Source: Planococcus beigongshangi
Lineage (GTDB): Bacteria; Bacillota; Bacilli; Bacillales_A; Planococcaceae
Assembly (NCBI RefSeq): GCF_016820495.1
Contig: NZ_JADHDU010000006.1
Span: 88,633 to 152,632 of the forward strand
Length of the DNA: 64,000 bases
Direction: 5' to 3'
Below are positions 50,503-60,213 of the stretch, piece by piece. Each line of letters starts with the position of its first letter. Positions within the stretch are counted from its first letter, which is position 1. A program made the translations under genes and the position numbers. The notes under the pieces were generated by a model, which was not told where the DNA came from, did no database searches, and saw only the letters and a program-made list of their open reading frames with translations.

Positions 50503-52119
50503 GTGAAGAAGACATGGTGGAAGGAAGCGGTCATTTACCAGGTTTATACCCGCAGTTTCAAGGATACAAGCGGGGACGGTGTCGGTGATTTGAACGGGGT
50601 GGCTGAAAAGCTGGATTATCTGCAGGAGCTGGGAGTGGATATGCTGTGGCTTTGCCCGATGTATAAGTCGCCGAACGTCGATAATGGCTACGATGTCAGC
50701 GATTACCGGGATATCATGGACGAAATGGGAACCATGGCTGATTTTGACAATATGCTGGAAGGGATCCATTCCCGGGGCATGAAGCTGATACTTGACCTGG
50801 TCATCAATCATACTAGCGACCAGCATCCCTGGTTTCTCGAATCGAAATCCTCCAGGGACAATCCGAAAAGGGATTGGTATGTCTGGCGCGATAAGCCGAC
50901 AAACTGGGAAAGCATCTTCGGCGGGCCGGCCTGGACATATGACCCTAAAACTGATCAATATTATCTTCATCTCTATACAAAGAATCAGGTGGATTTGAAT
51001 TGGGAAAACCCGGAAGTGCGGCGGAGCATCTACGATATGGTCATCTGGTGGATTGAAAAAGGGGTCGACGGTTTCCGGGTGGATGCCATCAATCATCTGA
51101 AAAAGGATTATACGGATATGCCAAATCCTGAAGGCGAAAACTACGTCCCTGCATGGGAAAAAATGACGAATGTCGAAGGGCTCCAGGAGTTCCTGACAGA
51201 ATTGCGGGATGAGACTTTCGCCAGATATGATGTGGTGACTGTGGGGGAAGCGAACAGCGTGAAAGCGGAGCATCTGGCCGAATGGATCAGCGAGGAAGAA
51301 GGGAAGTTCAATATGATATTCAGCTTTGAGGCACTGGAAAGCTGGAACACAGACCAGGACGCAGACCGAAATGTTGTCCGCGTCAAAAAAATTTTTGACC
51401 AGTGGCAAAAGAAAGCCCATGGCATTGCGTGGAATTCGCTGTACCTTGAAAACCATGACCGCCCTAGGACTGTTTCGACATGGGGCAATGACAAGGAGTA
51501 TTGGAGAGAAAGTGCCACTGCGCTCGCTTGCATGTATTTTTTCATGCAAGGTACGCCTTTCATCTACCAGGGTCAGGAAATCGGCATGACGAATGCACCT
51601 TTCGAAGATATTTCCATGTACCGGGATGTAGAGACGCTGAATTTCTGCCGCTACCAGCAATTGCAGGGCGTTCCTGTGGATGAAATAATGGAGAAGATCA
51701 AAAAAATCAGCCGTGACCATGCCCGCACGCCCATGCAGTGGAACAGCGGCAGAAAGGCCGGCTTTACGGAAGGGCAACCGTGGATCAGTCTGAATCCGAA
51801 TTACACTTGGCTCAACGTGGAAGCGCAGAAAAACGATGGACGGTCGATTCTTTCCTTCTATAAAAAGATGATTGCTTTGCGGAAGAGCTGCGAGTGTCTG
51901 CTATATGGCAGCACTGAACTTGCTGAAGTCAATTGTCCGGACGTCTATGCCTATACACGGGAATATGGAAACACGAAAATGCTCATAGTGTCCCATCTGG
52001 ACAGCGATGGCTGCTCCTGGTCGCTGAAGGGGAAAGGGCAGCTGCTGCTCGCCAATCATGAGGAAATCACAGAAGGCAGGCTGCAGCCTTACGAGGCAAG
52101 GGTGTATTTATTGGACTAA
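50503..52119 (+). CDS. GH13 alpha-glucosidase, alpha-1,4 type, second copy
   Basis: A 538-residue paralogue of the previous alpha-glucosidase, visibly closer to it than to the first one (same length, same G-F-R-V-D-A with Asp194/Ala195, same E-N-H-D-R-P-R). The acid/base Glu is in V-G-E-A-N-S-V. It starts at a GTG five nt after GAAGGAGG. The 243 nt between it and pgi contain no gene and no operator like those at the binding-protein gene, so control may differ. The closeness suggests local duplication. Confidence 0.9.
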   Translation: MKKTWWKEAVIYQVYTRSFKDTSGDGVGDLNGVAEKLDYLQELGVDMLWLCPMYKSPNVDNGYDVSDYRDIMDEMGTMADFDNMLEGIHSRGMKLILDLVINHTSDQHPWFLESKSSRDNPKRDWYVWRDKPTNWESIFGGPAWTYDPKTDQYYLHLYTKNQVDLNWENPEVRRSIYDMVIWWIEKGVDGFRVDAINHLKKDYTDMPNPEGENYVPAWEKMTNVEGLQEFLTELRDETFARYDVVTVGEANSVKAEHLAEWISEEEGKFNMIFSFEALESWNTDQDADRNVVRVKKIFDQWQKKAHGIAWNSLYLENHDRPRTVSTWGNDKEYWRESATALACMYFFMQGTPFIYQGQEIGMTNAPFEDISMYRDVETLNFCRYQQLQGVPVDEIMEKIKKISRDHARTPMQWNSGRKAGFTEGQPWISLNPNYTWLNVEAQKNDGRSILSFYKKMIALRKSCECLLYGSTELAEVNCPDVYAYTREYGNTKMLIVSHLDSDGCSWSLKGKGQLLLANHEEITEGRLQPYEARVYLLD

Positions 52120-52145
52120 ATATGAAAGGAAAGGTGAATAGGAAA

Positions 52146-52814
52146 TTGTATTATAAAGAGCAATTTGTTTTCAAAGGCGACGAAGTTAAAAAAGCGGTTG
52201 TCCGGAATTACCGGAAAGAGGATTTTGGTGCGATGATCGACATCCAAAGAGAATGTTTTCCACCGCCGTTCCCGAATGAATTGCTATGGAATGAACAGCA
52301 ATTATCCAATCATCTGGAATATTATCCGGAAGGTGCGCTGTGTGTGGAAATCGATGGCGAATTGGCAGGTTCACTCACAGGAATGCTGGTGACATACGAT
52401 CTCGGGGATCTCCGGCATACCTGGGAAGAAGTGACGGACCGCGGCTATATCACGACGCATGAACCGGACGGCAATAGTTTTTATATTGTGGATATCGGCA
52501 TCAAACCGGCATTCCGCAAAATGGAGCTGGGTAGACTCCTGCTGCAGTCCGTTTACGAACGTGTAGTTGAAGACCGTTTGGAGCGGGTGATCGGCGGTGG
52601 GCGCATGCCGGGCTATAAAAGGTTTGCCGGTGAAATGTCTGCTGAACAATACGCTGGAAAGGTGCTGGCGGGAGAACTGAAAGATCCGGTGATCACTTTT
52701 CTGATGAGGGCAGGCAGGACTCCGGTAGCTGTCATAGAAGGATACCTGGAAGATGAAGATTCAGGGGATCATGCATTATTGATGGAGTGGAAAAATCCTT
52801 TCATCGGCAAATGA
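52146..52814 (+). CDS. GNAT-family N-acetyltransferase
   Basis: A 222-residue acetyltransferase. R-N-Y-R-K-E-D-F near residue 25 starts the GNAT domain; F-Y-I-V-D-I-G-I-K-P-A-F-R-K-M-E-L-G near 118 is the acetyl-CoA binding motif A with its long beta strand, and V-I-G-G-G-R-M-P near 155 follows. The substrate is unknown. An ATG eight codons earlier, just 2 nt after the alpha-glucosidase stop, lacks any ribosome site, while this TTG follows AAAGGTGA at normal spacing. The start remains a judgement. Confidence 0.78.
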   Translation: MYYKEQFVFKGDEVKKAVVRNYRKEDFGAMIDIQRECFPPPFPNELLWNEQQLSNHLEYYPEGALCVEIDGELAGSLTGMLVTYDLGDLRHTWEEVTDRGYITTHEPDGNSFYIVDIGIKPAFRKMELGRLLLQSVYERVVEDRLERVIGGGRMPGYKRFAGEMSAEQYAGKVLAGELKDPVITFLMRAGRTPVAVIEGYLEDEDSGDHALLMEWKNPFIGK

Positions 52815-52842
52815 CGGGAGCAGAAGATTCATGGGAATTGGA

Positions 52843-52880
52843 AAAGGGACGCACCCGATATCGAATCGGGGCGCCCCTTT
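52843..52880 (+). terminator. Terminator-like hairpin
   Basis: AAAGGG and CCCGAT arms pair with ATCGGG and CCCTTT with internal mismatches; only a short T-run follows. Confidence 0.5.
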
Positions 52881-52924
52881 GTTGGTTTAAGGTAACATTT
52901 ATATAGCTTGATTCAATTTTTCAA

Positions 52925-53064
52925 CCCTTCAAAAAGGGGAATCATTTCCGTTGAAAGTATTTGCTTTCAGTGCCGCGGTCAGTGTTCCACTGGGTGCTTT
53001 CTAACTTAAGCAACGTAAACCCTACCTTCTTTTACGTCCTTGCGATCCTCAAATCGCTCCAGTG
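52925..53064. other. Hairpin-rich intergenic region of unknown function
   Basis: Five short inverted repeats in 140 nt: CCCTT/AAGGG, TGAAAG/CTTTCA, CAGTG/CACTG, ACGTAAA/TTTACGT and GCGAT/ATCGC. The CACTGG arm can instead pair with CCAGTG 66 nt later, enclosing the last two hairpins, so two exclusive folds are possible. No open frame covers it. Either strand could be transcribed. It fits no riboswitch or RNA family I know. The rest of the 459-nt gap before pncB holds only the pncB control region. Confidence 0.4.
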
Positions 53065-53164
53065 TGAATAAGTATTCTCAAAAACATTAATGTAGAATGC
53101 CAGATTATCAAATTATCCGTTACCTATGTGTTAACTAGATAATTATTGCATATATTCATTGTGT

Positions 53165-53182
53165 TTGTCAAGTAGATGACAA
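53165..53182. promoter_or_regulatory. Inverted repeat upstream of pncB
   Basis: TTGTCA and TGACAA separated by 6 nt. It lies about 50 nt before a TATAAT box at 53232 and could bind a NAD-metabolism repressor such as NiaR; unproven. Confidence 0.4.
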
Positions 53183-53273
53183 TTCAGCTGGTTAATGACA
53201 GGCATCCGTTTTTGAATTGATTTTATTAGGGTATAATTAATTGAACTTACGAAAAACGGAAGAAGGAGATTTT

Positions 53274-54743
53274 ATGCAGAAAACGAATTATGCGGATGAC
53301 AGCTTAGCGCTGCACACGGATTTATACCAGATCAATATGGTGGAATCATACTGGGCAGATGGCATGCATGAACGGAAAGCTGTGTTTGAACTGTTTTTCC
53401 GCAAACTCCCATTCGGAAACGGCTATGCGATTTTTGCAGGGCTTGAACGGATTCTTGATTACCTGAAAAATTTCAGGTTCACCGATTCGGATCTGGCATA
53501 CCTGAAAGAAGCCGGGTATCAGGATGATTTTCTGGATTACCTTAAAACCATCCGCTTCAATGGTGATGTCCATTCGGTTGTTGAAGGGGAACTGGTTTTT
53601 CAGAATGAACCGCTGCTGCGCATCGAAGCGACATTGGCAGAAGCTCAATTGATCGAAACTGCGCTTCTCAATATCGTCAATTATCAAACCTTGATTGCGA
53701 CAAAAGCCAGCCGCATCAAGCAAATTGTCAAAGAAGACCGGGTCATGGAATTCGGTACCCGGCGTGCACAGGAAATGGACGCAGCTATTTGGGGGTCACG
53801 CGCTGCATTTATCGGAGGCCTTGAGGCCACGAGCAATGTCCGTGCCGGAAAATTATTCGGCATCCCGATTGCCGGGACTCATGCGCATTCGATGGTACAG
53901 GCCTATAAAGACGAATACGAAGCATTTCATTCCTATGCAAAACGGCATAAAAATTGCGTCTTCCTGGTGGATACATACGATACGTTGAAATCGGGCCTGC
54001 CGATCGCCATTCAAGTTGCAAAGGAATTAGGAGATAAGATCAATTTCCAGGGCATCCGACTCGACAGCGGCGACATCGCCTTCCTGTCGAAAGAAGCGAG
54101 GAAAATGCTTGATGAAGCCGGTTTTCCGGATGCGGAAGTGGTCGTGTCGAACGATTTGGATGAATACACGATCCTTAACCTGAAAGCGCAAGGCGCTCAA
54201 GTGGATTCCTGGGGCATCGGTACAAAACTGATCACAGCCTATGACCAGCCGGCACTGGGCGCTGTCTACAAAATTGTCGCGATTGAAAACGACAGCGGAG
54301 AGATGGAAGATACGATTAAAATTTCCGGCAATGCAGAGAAAGTGACGACGCCGGGGCTGAAAAAAGTTTACCGGATCATAGACCGGGAAAACGGGAAATC
54401 AGAAGGGGATTATATAACGCTTGCCGATGAAAATCCAGAAACGGAGGAACGCCTGAAGATGTTCCATCCGGTCCACACCTATGTATCGAAGTTCGTCACC
54501 AATTTCGATGCAGTGAATATCCATGCACTGGTGGTGGAAAATGGGGAAATTGTTTACGAATCTCCTTCAATCCAAGAAATACAGAGTTATGCCAATAAAA
54601 GCTTGGATTTACTTTGGGATGAATACAAGCGTTCGCTGAACCCAGAGGAATATCCCGTCGATCTCAGCCAGAAATGCTGGGACAACAAGATGCGGAATAT
54701 CCAGGAAGTCAGGGAATCCATTCAAGCTTTCTCAAATCGATAG
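53274..54743 (+). CDS. pncB: Nicotinate phosphoribosyltransferase
   Basis: A 489-residue enzyme of the NAD salvage (Preiss-Handler) pathway that joins nicotinate to phosphoribosyl pyrophosphate using [12 protein letters not shown] near residue 18, F-E-L-F-F-R-K-L-P near 42, E-F-G-T-R-R-A-Q near 160 and I-R-L-D-S-G-D-I-A near 260 are diagnostic of the long Bacillus-type PncB. The AAGGAG site before this ATG makes it the start; the longer frame upstream overlaps the promoter. nadE follows after 11 nt, giving a salvage operon. Confidence 0.93.
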   Translation: MQKTNYADDSLALHTDLYQINMVESYWADGMHERKAVFELFFRKLPFGNGYAIFAGLERILDYLKNFRFTDSDLAYLKEAGYQDDFLDYLKTIRFNGDVHSVVEGELVFQNEPLLRIEATLAEAQLIETALLNIVNYQTLIATKASRIKQIVKEDRVMEFGTRRAQEMDAAIWGSRAAFIGGLEATSNVRAGKLFGIPIAGTHAHSMVQAYKDEYEAFHSYAKRHKNCVFLVDTYDTLKSGLPIAIQVAKELGDKINFQGIRLDSGDIAFLSKEARKMLDEAGFPDAEVVVSNDLDEYTILNLKAQGAQVDSWGIGTKLITAYDQPALGAVYKIVAIENDSGEMEDTIKISGNAEKVTTPGLKKVYRIIDRENGKSEGDYITLADENPETEERLKMFHPVHTYVSKFVTNFDAVNIHALVVENGEIVYESPSIQEIQSYANKSLDLLWDEYKRSLNPEEYPVDLSQKCWDNKMRNIQEVRESIQAFSNR

Positions 54744-54754
54744 GAGGAATTTCC

Positions 54755-55582
54755 ATGTCACAATTACAACAGCAAATCATTGAAGAAATGAAAGTCCAGC
54801 CGGAGATCAACCCGCGCGAGGAAATCGAACGGACCGTCAATTTCCTGAAGGAATATTTAAAGAAGCATTCATTCCTGAAAGGATTTGTGCTCGGGGTTTC
54901 AGGCGGCCAGGATTCCACATTGGCCGGCAAATTGGCTCAGATGGCTGTCGATCAATTGAATGAGGAAACCGGCAGCGATGAATACAGTTTCTATGCGTTA
55001 AGATTGCCTTACGGTGAACAATTTGATGAGCATGATGCACAGGATGCGCTCAAATTCATCAATCCGACAGAGACACTTACCATCAATATAAAAGAATCAG
55101 TGGACGCCAGCGAACGGGCATTGAAGCAGGCCGGTGTGGAACTGACGGATTTTGCGAAAGGCAATGAAAAAGCGAGGGAGCGGATGAAAGCCCAGTTTTC
55201 CGTTGCTGCGATGAGAAATGCAGTGGTTCTCGGAACAGATCATGCAGCCGAAGCGATTACCGGCTTTTATACGAAATACGGCGATGGCGCAGCGGACCTT
55301 ACGCCGCTCTTCCGGCTCAATAAAAGACAAGGCAAGCAATTGCTTAAAGAATTGGGATCTCCGGAACACCTGTATACGAAAGTCCCAACCGCAGACCTTG
55401 AAGAAGATAAGCCGGCTGTCCCGGACGAAGTGGCCCTCGGAATCACTTATGATATGATCGATGATTACCTGGAAGGCAAGGAAATTCCTGATGAAGCCCG
55501 TGAAAAATTGGAAGGCTATTATCTGAAGACAAGACATAAGCGTGCCCTTCCCATCACGATTTTCGATGAGTTCTGGAAGTGA
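54755..55582 (+). CDS. nadE: Ammonia-dependent NAD+ synthetase
   Basis: A 275-residue enzyme making NAD from nicotinate adenine dinucleotide, ATP and ammonia. The P-loop-like motif of the N-type ATP pyrophosphatase is G-V-S-G-G-Q-D-S-T near 46; G-T-D-H-A-A-E near 158 and [10 protein letters not shown] near 175 complete the site. There is no N-terminal glutaminase domain, so it uses free ammonia. TAGGAGG lies before the ATG. It forms an operon with pncB and ends at its own terminator. Confidence 0.95.
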   Translation: MSQLQQQIIEEMKVQPEINPREEIERTVNFLKEYLKKHSFLKGFVLGVSGGQDSTLAGKLAQMAVDQLNEETGSDEYSFYALRLPYGEQFDEHDAQDALKFINPTETLTINIKESVDASERALKQAGVELTDFAKGNEKARERMKAQFSVAAMRNAVVLGTDHAAEAITGFYTKYGDGAADLTPLFRLNKRQGKQLLKELGSPEHLYTKVPTADLEEDKPAVPDEVALGITYDMIDDYLEGKEIPDEAREKLEGYYLKTRHKRALPITIFDEFWK

Positions 55583-55596
55583 ATCTAGATTAACGG

Positions 55597-55622
55597 AAGA
55601 CCCTTCTTTTGAAGGGTCTTTC
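55597..55622 (+). terminator. Intrinsic terminator of pncB-nadE
   Basis: AAGACCCTTC/GAAGGGTCTT stem, loop TTTT, short T-run. Confidence 0.85.
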
Positions 55623-55700
55623 AATATGTAAAAATACCCGTCTTTCATTGCGGGACAGTTGAGTTATTGCGTATTATTCGTTATGCTAATGAGTAACAAT

Positions 55701-55727
55701 GTGACAATTCAAAAAATTTTTTGTCAC
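55701..55727. promoter_or_regulatory. Inverted repeat upstream of the MoxR operon
   Basis: GTGACAA and TTGTCAC face each other across an A/T tract of 13 nt (six A then six T at its end), 18 nt before the moxR start. Could be an operator or the left end of a regulatory hairpin. Confidence 0.4.
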
Positions 55728-55745
55728 CCGATGGGGGAAATGATG

Positions 55746-56696
55746 ATGAATCCGAAAGAACAGCTAAGTAAAGTAATTGATAATATTGAAAAAGTCATTA
55801 TCGGCAAGCGGGATATCGTTGAATTGAGCATGGTGGCGATGCTGTCGCACGGCCACGTGCTGCTGGAAGACGTTCCCGGCGTCGGCAAGACGATGCTCGT
55901 CCGGGCACTGGCGAAATCCGTCGGTGCCGATTTTAAGCGGATTCAGTTTACACCGGATTTATTGCCGTCCGATGTAGTCGGGGTTTCGATCTATAACCCG
56001 AAAGACATGGAGTTCAATTTCCGCCCGGGCCCGATCATGGGCAATATCATATTGGCTGATGAAATCAACCGTACCTCCCCGAAAACACAGTCTTCCCTGC
56101 TCGAAGCAATGGAAGAAGCTTCTGTTACCATCGACGGCGTTACGATGCACATTCCCAAACCTTTCTTTGTAATGGCGACACAGAACCCGATTGAATATGA
56201 AGGAACTTATCCACTGCCGGAAGCGCAGCTGGACCGCTTTCTCCTGAAGATAAAAATGGGCTACCCGACACCGAAAGAGGAAATGGAAGTGTTGAACCGT
56301 TCACAGTTATCGATGCCGATCGAAGACTTGCAATCGGTCATTTCACTGGAAGAATTGCTGGAACTGCAGCGCCAGGCCAAAAACATTACAGTGGATGAAA
56401 CGATCCGCAGTTATATTGTCGATCTGGCGAGGCAGACCCGCGTAGATCCATATGTCTATCTTGGCGTCAGTCCGCGTGGCTCGATCGCTTTGATGAAATC
56501 TGCTCAAGCATATGCTTTGTTGAAAGGACGTGACTTTGTCACGCCTGACGATGTGCAATATTTGGCGAAATTCGTATTTGGCCACCGCATCATGCTCCGT
56601 TCCGAGGCCAGGTATGATGGGATATCGGCTGAAGAAATCACGGAACGTATCCTGACGAAAACAAAAGTGCCTGTCCAAAGGCTAGTCGGCCAATGA
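55746..56696 (+). CDS. MoxR-family AAA+ ATPase
   Basis: A 316-residue ATPase. Walker A D-V-P-G-V-G-K-T near 42, Walker B I-L-A-D-E-I-N-R near 107, M-A-T-Q-N-P-I-E near 148 (sensor 1) and L-G-V-S-P-R-G-S near 245 (sensor 2 region) are intact. MoxR proteins are chaperone-like and assist maturation of partner complexes. Three consecutive ATGs are possible; the third has the best spacing from GGGGG. Stop and start of the next gene overlap (ATGA), and a DUF58 protein and transglutaminase follow: the standard MoxR-DUF58-TGc operon. Confidence 0.92.
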   Translation: MNPKEQLSKVIDNIEKVIIGKRDIVELSMVAMLSHGHVLLEDVPGVGKTMLVRALAKSVGADFKRIQFTPDLLPSDVVGVSIYNPKDMEFNFRPGPIMGNIILADEINRTSPKTQSSLLEAMEEASVTIDGVTMHIPKPFFVMATQNPIEYEGTYPLPEAQLDRFLLKIKMGYPTPKEEMEVLNRSQLSMPIEDLQSVISLEELLELQRQAKNITVDETIRSYIVDLARQTRVDPYVYLGVSPRGSIALMKSAQAYALLKGRDFVTPDDVQYLAKFVFGHRIMLRSEARYDGISAEEITERILTKTKVPVQRLVGQ

Positions 56697-57907
56697 AAAG
56701 AGTTAAAAAGGCCCTTTCTTCATGGGGGAGAATAATTTTTGTGGTGTTCATTTTACTGTTGACCTTTTCGTTTGCGATGTTCCAGGGCGGCTTCGTCAGC
56801 TGGTTCATCTTTTATATGGCGCTCCCTTTTGTGCTGTATTCCCTGCTGCTGATTTTCTATCCGATGAAAGATATCACTTTAAGCCGCCAGATTCACACAG
56901 CACAGATCCGAAGAGGGCAAAACTACTCGGCAACGGTTTATTTCAATCGCAATTTTTCTTTCCCTCTTCTATATACAGTGTTAACCGAAAAAACGAATTC
57001 TGTTGCACTCCGTAAATTGAACCCGAAGGAAAACCGGACATTATTCATGCCGGGCTTTAAAAAATCCCACACCTGGCATTATGAAATTGAAGATATGCCG
57101 AGAGGGGAGCATGTGCTTGAAGGCATCGAAATCGAAATCGCCGATTTTTTCGGATGGACCAAAAAGACGAAACTGTTTCCTGTGAAGCAGACCATCCTCG
57201 TGTACCCGAGAACGGTGGATATCCCGTACCGCGCTTTGGAATCGAGTTATGATCAGGGCGCAATGGCCGCGCCGCATACCTTGGTGAAAGATACGACCAT
57301 GGCGACGGGCATACGCGATTATCAGCCGGGGGACCGTGTCTCCTGGATTCACTGGAAGTCGTTCGCCAAAACCCAGACGCTGCGCACGAAGGAATTCGAA
57401 GACCGGCAGGCTGAAGATTTATTTCTTCTGGACGACCGTAAGCCTTCCGATAAATTCGAGTCGCAGGTAGAACTCACTGCCTCCTTATTGCAGTCCATCG
57501 TCAGGGGGAATTCGAGCGCTGCTTATTTGTCCATCGGCAGCACCGTGGATTCTTTTCCGGTCATTCATTCGGAAGAGCATCTGCAGCGTGTCATGTATCA
57601 TTTGACGAAAGTGCTTCCTGACCTGGACCGCCCCGCTGAGGAAGTGGCCAATCGGGACCTGCAGCAGATCCGCGCTACGACGCTGATTTATGTTACGACG
57701 AAACTGACGGTGGAAATGGTCGAAGCCATTCAGCGGAATGTGCGGAACCTTCATACATGCATGTGTCTAGTAATCACGAATAAAGACGAAAAACTCGGCA
57801 AAGCAGAAGAAGCTGCGCGCCAGTTTGCGATATCAAAAGGCTTTCTCGTGAAATCTGTTGCCCCGGAAAACTTTGCTACAGTCTTTACGGAGGTGAGCCG
57901 CAAATGA
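56693..57907 (+). CDS. DUF58 domain protein
   Basis: A 404-residue protein. Two N-terminal membrane helices (about 15-60) precede a cytoplasmic region; the DUF58/vWA-like core contains G-I-R-D-Y-Q-P-G-D-R-V-S-W-I-H-W-K-S around residue 205, the family hallmark. The function is unknown; the domain is often linked to envelope processes with a MoxR partner. It starts inside the moxR stop codon and its own stop overlaps the next start, so all three genes are translationally coupled. Confidence 0.9.
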   Translation: MKRVKKALSSWGRIIFVVFILLLTFSFAMFQGGFVSWFIFYMALPFVLYSLLLIFYPMKDITLSRQIHTAQIRRGQNYSATVYFNRNFSFPLLYTVLTEKTNSVALRKLNPKENRTLFMPGFKKSHTWHYEIEDMPRGEHVLEGIEIEIADFFGWTKKTKLFPVKQTILVYPRTVDIPYRALESSYDQGAMAAPHTLVKDTTMATGIRDYQPGDRVSWIHWKSFAKTQTLRTKEFEDRQAEDLFLLDDRKPSDKFESQVELTASLLQSIVRGNSSAAYLSIGSTVDSFPVIHSEEHLQRVMYHLTKVLPDLDRPAEEVANRDLQQIRATTLIYVTTKLTVEMVEAIQRNVRNLHTCMCLVITNKDEKLGKAEEAARQFAISKGFLVKSVAPENFATVFTEVSRK

Positions 57908-60093
57908 GTTCAGTAAGAAAGAATAAGGCCTTCATGGCGATATTATACATTCTCGTATTTCTGTTGCTGACAGAATGGCTGACCCCGGTCATCACCTTGA
58001 CGGATACCGGCCATAAAAACTTATTTCTGATTTTTATCGGCATAAGCCTGGTCATGGCGCTGCTTCAAGTGCATTGGGCTATATCCGCTGGAGTAAAAAT
58101 CCTCTATATAACCTGGTTCCTGATCCATGTTTATACAGAAACGGCCTTTTTCTCAATCGACGCAATATCATACATACTGTCTGATCTGCGCGTCAATTTC
58201 GAAGCATTATTTGCACAGGACTGGGCGATGACTACGGATATCTTCAGGACTGTGCTGTTCTTCAGTTTATTGTGGATGGCCGTCTACCTGATCCATTATT
58301 GGGTGGGTTTCCGCCTCAGCATTTTCCTGTTTTATATCCTGACCGTCGTATTCATTGCAGTCCTCGATACATTCAGTCCGTATAATGGAGATACCGCAAT
58401 TATCCGGATCATGGTCGTCGGGCTGATGCTGGCAGGTCTTCTGCATTTGGCCAGATGGCTCGAAGGCCACCGCATCAATGAAACCATGGACCGGCTTGCA
58501 GGTTTCATCATCCCCTTATTCCTGATGGTGGCCGCGTCTACGGCAATTGCACTTTATTTGCCGAAAGCAGGTCCGATCTGGCCGGATCCGGTCCCTTATA
58601 TCACATCCTTTTCAGGTGAAGGCGGACCGGGTCCGGGTACAGTCGGCCGCATCGGTTACGGCGTCGACGATTCGGAGCTCGGCGGCTCTTTCGTCGGTGA
58701 TGATACCCCCGCCTTCCAGGTGGAAGTGGAAGACGGGCAATATTGGAAAGTGGAAACGAAAGATACTTATACAACGAAAGGCTGGGAACTGAGTGAAGAG
58801 GTCGCAGAGCCAGTGGTATACGGCAATGGGGAACGCATCTCGACAGAATTCGAACCCGGCACAGAAGAAGAATCGGTAAATGCTGTACTTGATATGGAAC
58901 AGGATTTCCCGTTCATTCTTTATCCATACGGTACGGAGACGATTCAGATGGACGGGGAATTCAGCTACAGTTACGCCCCGACCGACCAGAAAATCCAGCC
59001 ACTGCTGAGCGGTGCGCCTGTCGAACCGGAAAGGGTGGAACTCCAATTCAACGAACCGACTTACAGTTTGACTGGCCTCCGGGAAACGACGGTAGAGAAG
59101 CTGGCGGAATTGCCGCCTGAATTTGACCGCTATAAACAGCTGCCGGAAGAATTGCCGCAGCGGGTCAGAGACCTGGCTGCAGAAATTACGATGAATTCCG
59201 AAACGGTTTATGACCAAGCGCGGGCCATTGAAAACTATTTCGAACGAAATGGATTTGAATACAGCCTGACTGATATTCCGGTGCCGGAAGAAGACCAGGA
59301 TTACGTGGATCAATTCCTTTTTGATACCAAACGGGGTTATTGTGACAACTTTTCCACTTCGATGGTCGTCTTGCTGCGCAGCTTGGATATCCCGGCACGC
59401 TGGGTGAAAGGTTTCAATGAAGGTGTGCAGATCGACGTCGAAACGGACAGCGACAGCGAAATCTATCAGGTCACCAACAATAATGCCCATTCATGGGTCG
59501 AAGCATATATGCCGGGTGTCGGCTGGATGCTGTTTGAACCGACCATCGGATTCACCGGCACATCGCAAATAGATTTTGACCTTGATATCGAAACTTCCGA
59601 TCCCGAGGAGCAGGAACTTCCTGATCGTCCGGAACAACCGGAAGTCGAAGACCAGGATGAAGCTGCGGCAGCGGCAAATAACAATGGTCCGAGCTTCTGG
59701 GAGCGGACAGGCGATTTTATAGCTGACAATAAAGGCGCTTTCATATTCGGGGCAATTGCCTTCCTGCTGCTGGCGACAGTGATGTTCATCAAGCGGCATA
59801 AATGGCTGCCCAAAATATTGGTTCCATATTACAACAGAAGAAATGGGAAGCAGACATTTGAAAAAGCGTACCTGCGTTTATTGAAGCAATTGGATCTATA
59901 CGGCATCAAACGGCAGGAGGGACAGACTTTGATGTCCTATGCCCGCTATATCGATGCGTTTTTCGGAACAAAAGAAATGACCCGTCTCACGGCTTCCTAT
60001 GAGCAGGCGGTCTACGGCGGAGAGCCCGAAACTGTTGACTGGCATGAATTGAAGGAAAGTTGGGAAAACTTAATCAATCGCACAAGCAGTTGA
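57904..60093 (+). CDS. Transglutaminase-like membrane protein (DUF3488/DUF4129 type)
   Basis: A 729-residue protein with seven or eight membrane helices (to about 230), a large extracytoplasmic part and a final helix near residue 615 followed by a cytoplasmic tail of about 85 residues (DUF4129-like). The transglutaminase triad is visible: Cys480 in R-G-Y-C-D-N-F, His529 in N-A-H-S-W-V-E and the Asp/Glu region in W-M-L-F-E-P-T shortly after. An acidic linker rich in Asp/Glu precedes the last helix. It probably acts as a protease or crosslinker at the envelope; the substrate is unknown. It is the last gene of the coupled operon. Confidence 0.9.
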   Translation: MSSVRKNKAFMAILYILVFLLLTEWLTPVITLTDTGHKNLFLIFIGISLVMALLQVHWAISAGVKILYITWFLIHVYTETAFFSIDAISYILSDLRVNFEALFAQDWAMTTDIFRTVLFFSLLWMAVYLIHYWVGFRLSIFLFYILTVVFIAVLDTFSPYNGDTAIIRIMVVGLMLAGLLHLARWLEGHRINETMDRLAGFIIPLFLMVAASTAIALYLPKAGPIWPDPVPYITSFSGEGGPGPGTVGRIGYGVDDSELGGSFVGDDTPAFQVEVEDGQYWKVETKDTYTTKGWELSEEVAEPVVYGNGERISTEFEPGTEEESVNAVLDMEQDFPFILYPYGTETIQMDGEFSYSYAPTDQKIQPLLSGAPVEPERVELQFNEPTYSLTGLRETTVEKLAELPPEFDRYKQLPEELPQRVRDLAAEITMNSETVYDQARAIENYFERNGFEYSLTDIPVPEEDQDYVDQFLFDTKRGYCDNFSTSMVVLLRSLDIPARWVKGFNEGVQIDVETDSDSEIYQVTNNNAHSWVEAYMPGVGWMLFEPTIGFTGTSQIDFDLDIETSDPEEQELPDRPEQPEVEDQDEAAAAANNNGPSFWERTGDFIADNKGAFIFGAIAFLLLATVMFIKRHKWLPKILVPYYNRRNGKQTFEKAYLRLLKQLDLYGIKRQEGQTLMSYARYIDAFFGTKEMTRLTASYEQAVYGGEPETVDWHELKESWENLINRTSS

Positions 60094-60142
60094 TTTTGAG
60101 CGGGCTAGCTTGTACAATTGAGAAAATTATAAAGTACAGGTG

Positions 60143-60213
60143 CCCTCATATATGTCCGGTGATATGGATCGGATGTCTCTACCAAGTCCCCGGAAATGAC
60201 TTGACTATGAAGG
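60143..60213 (+). promoter_or_regulatory. Guanine riboswitch of guaA
   Basis: Purine-riboswitch aptamer: P1 CCCTCATA/TATGAAGG (one mismatch), P2 TCCG/CGGA around GATATGG, the T-C-T-A-C-C junction, and P3 CAAGTC/GACTTG with loop CCCCGGAAAT. The specificity base in GACTATG is C (60205), the guanine-binding form. Confidence 0.92.

Noticed and set aside
50374..51777. 467-aa open frame on the reverse strand inside the third alpha-glucosidase gene
   Set aside because: Shadow of a confidently identified GH13 gene; His/Ile/Phe-rich composition typical of antisense frames and no ribosome site.
52960..52992. Reverse-strand GTGGAAC...ACCGCGG resembling a T-box
   Set aside because: The T-box sequence must be contiguous; here it is interrupted by four bases and no specifier stem or downstream synthetase gene exists on that strand.
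58612..59490. 292-aa reverse frame inside the transglutaminase gene
   Set aside because: Antisense shadow with an Arg/Phe/His-rich, non-protein-like composition; the forward gene has catalytic motifs.
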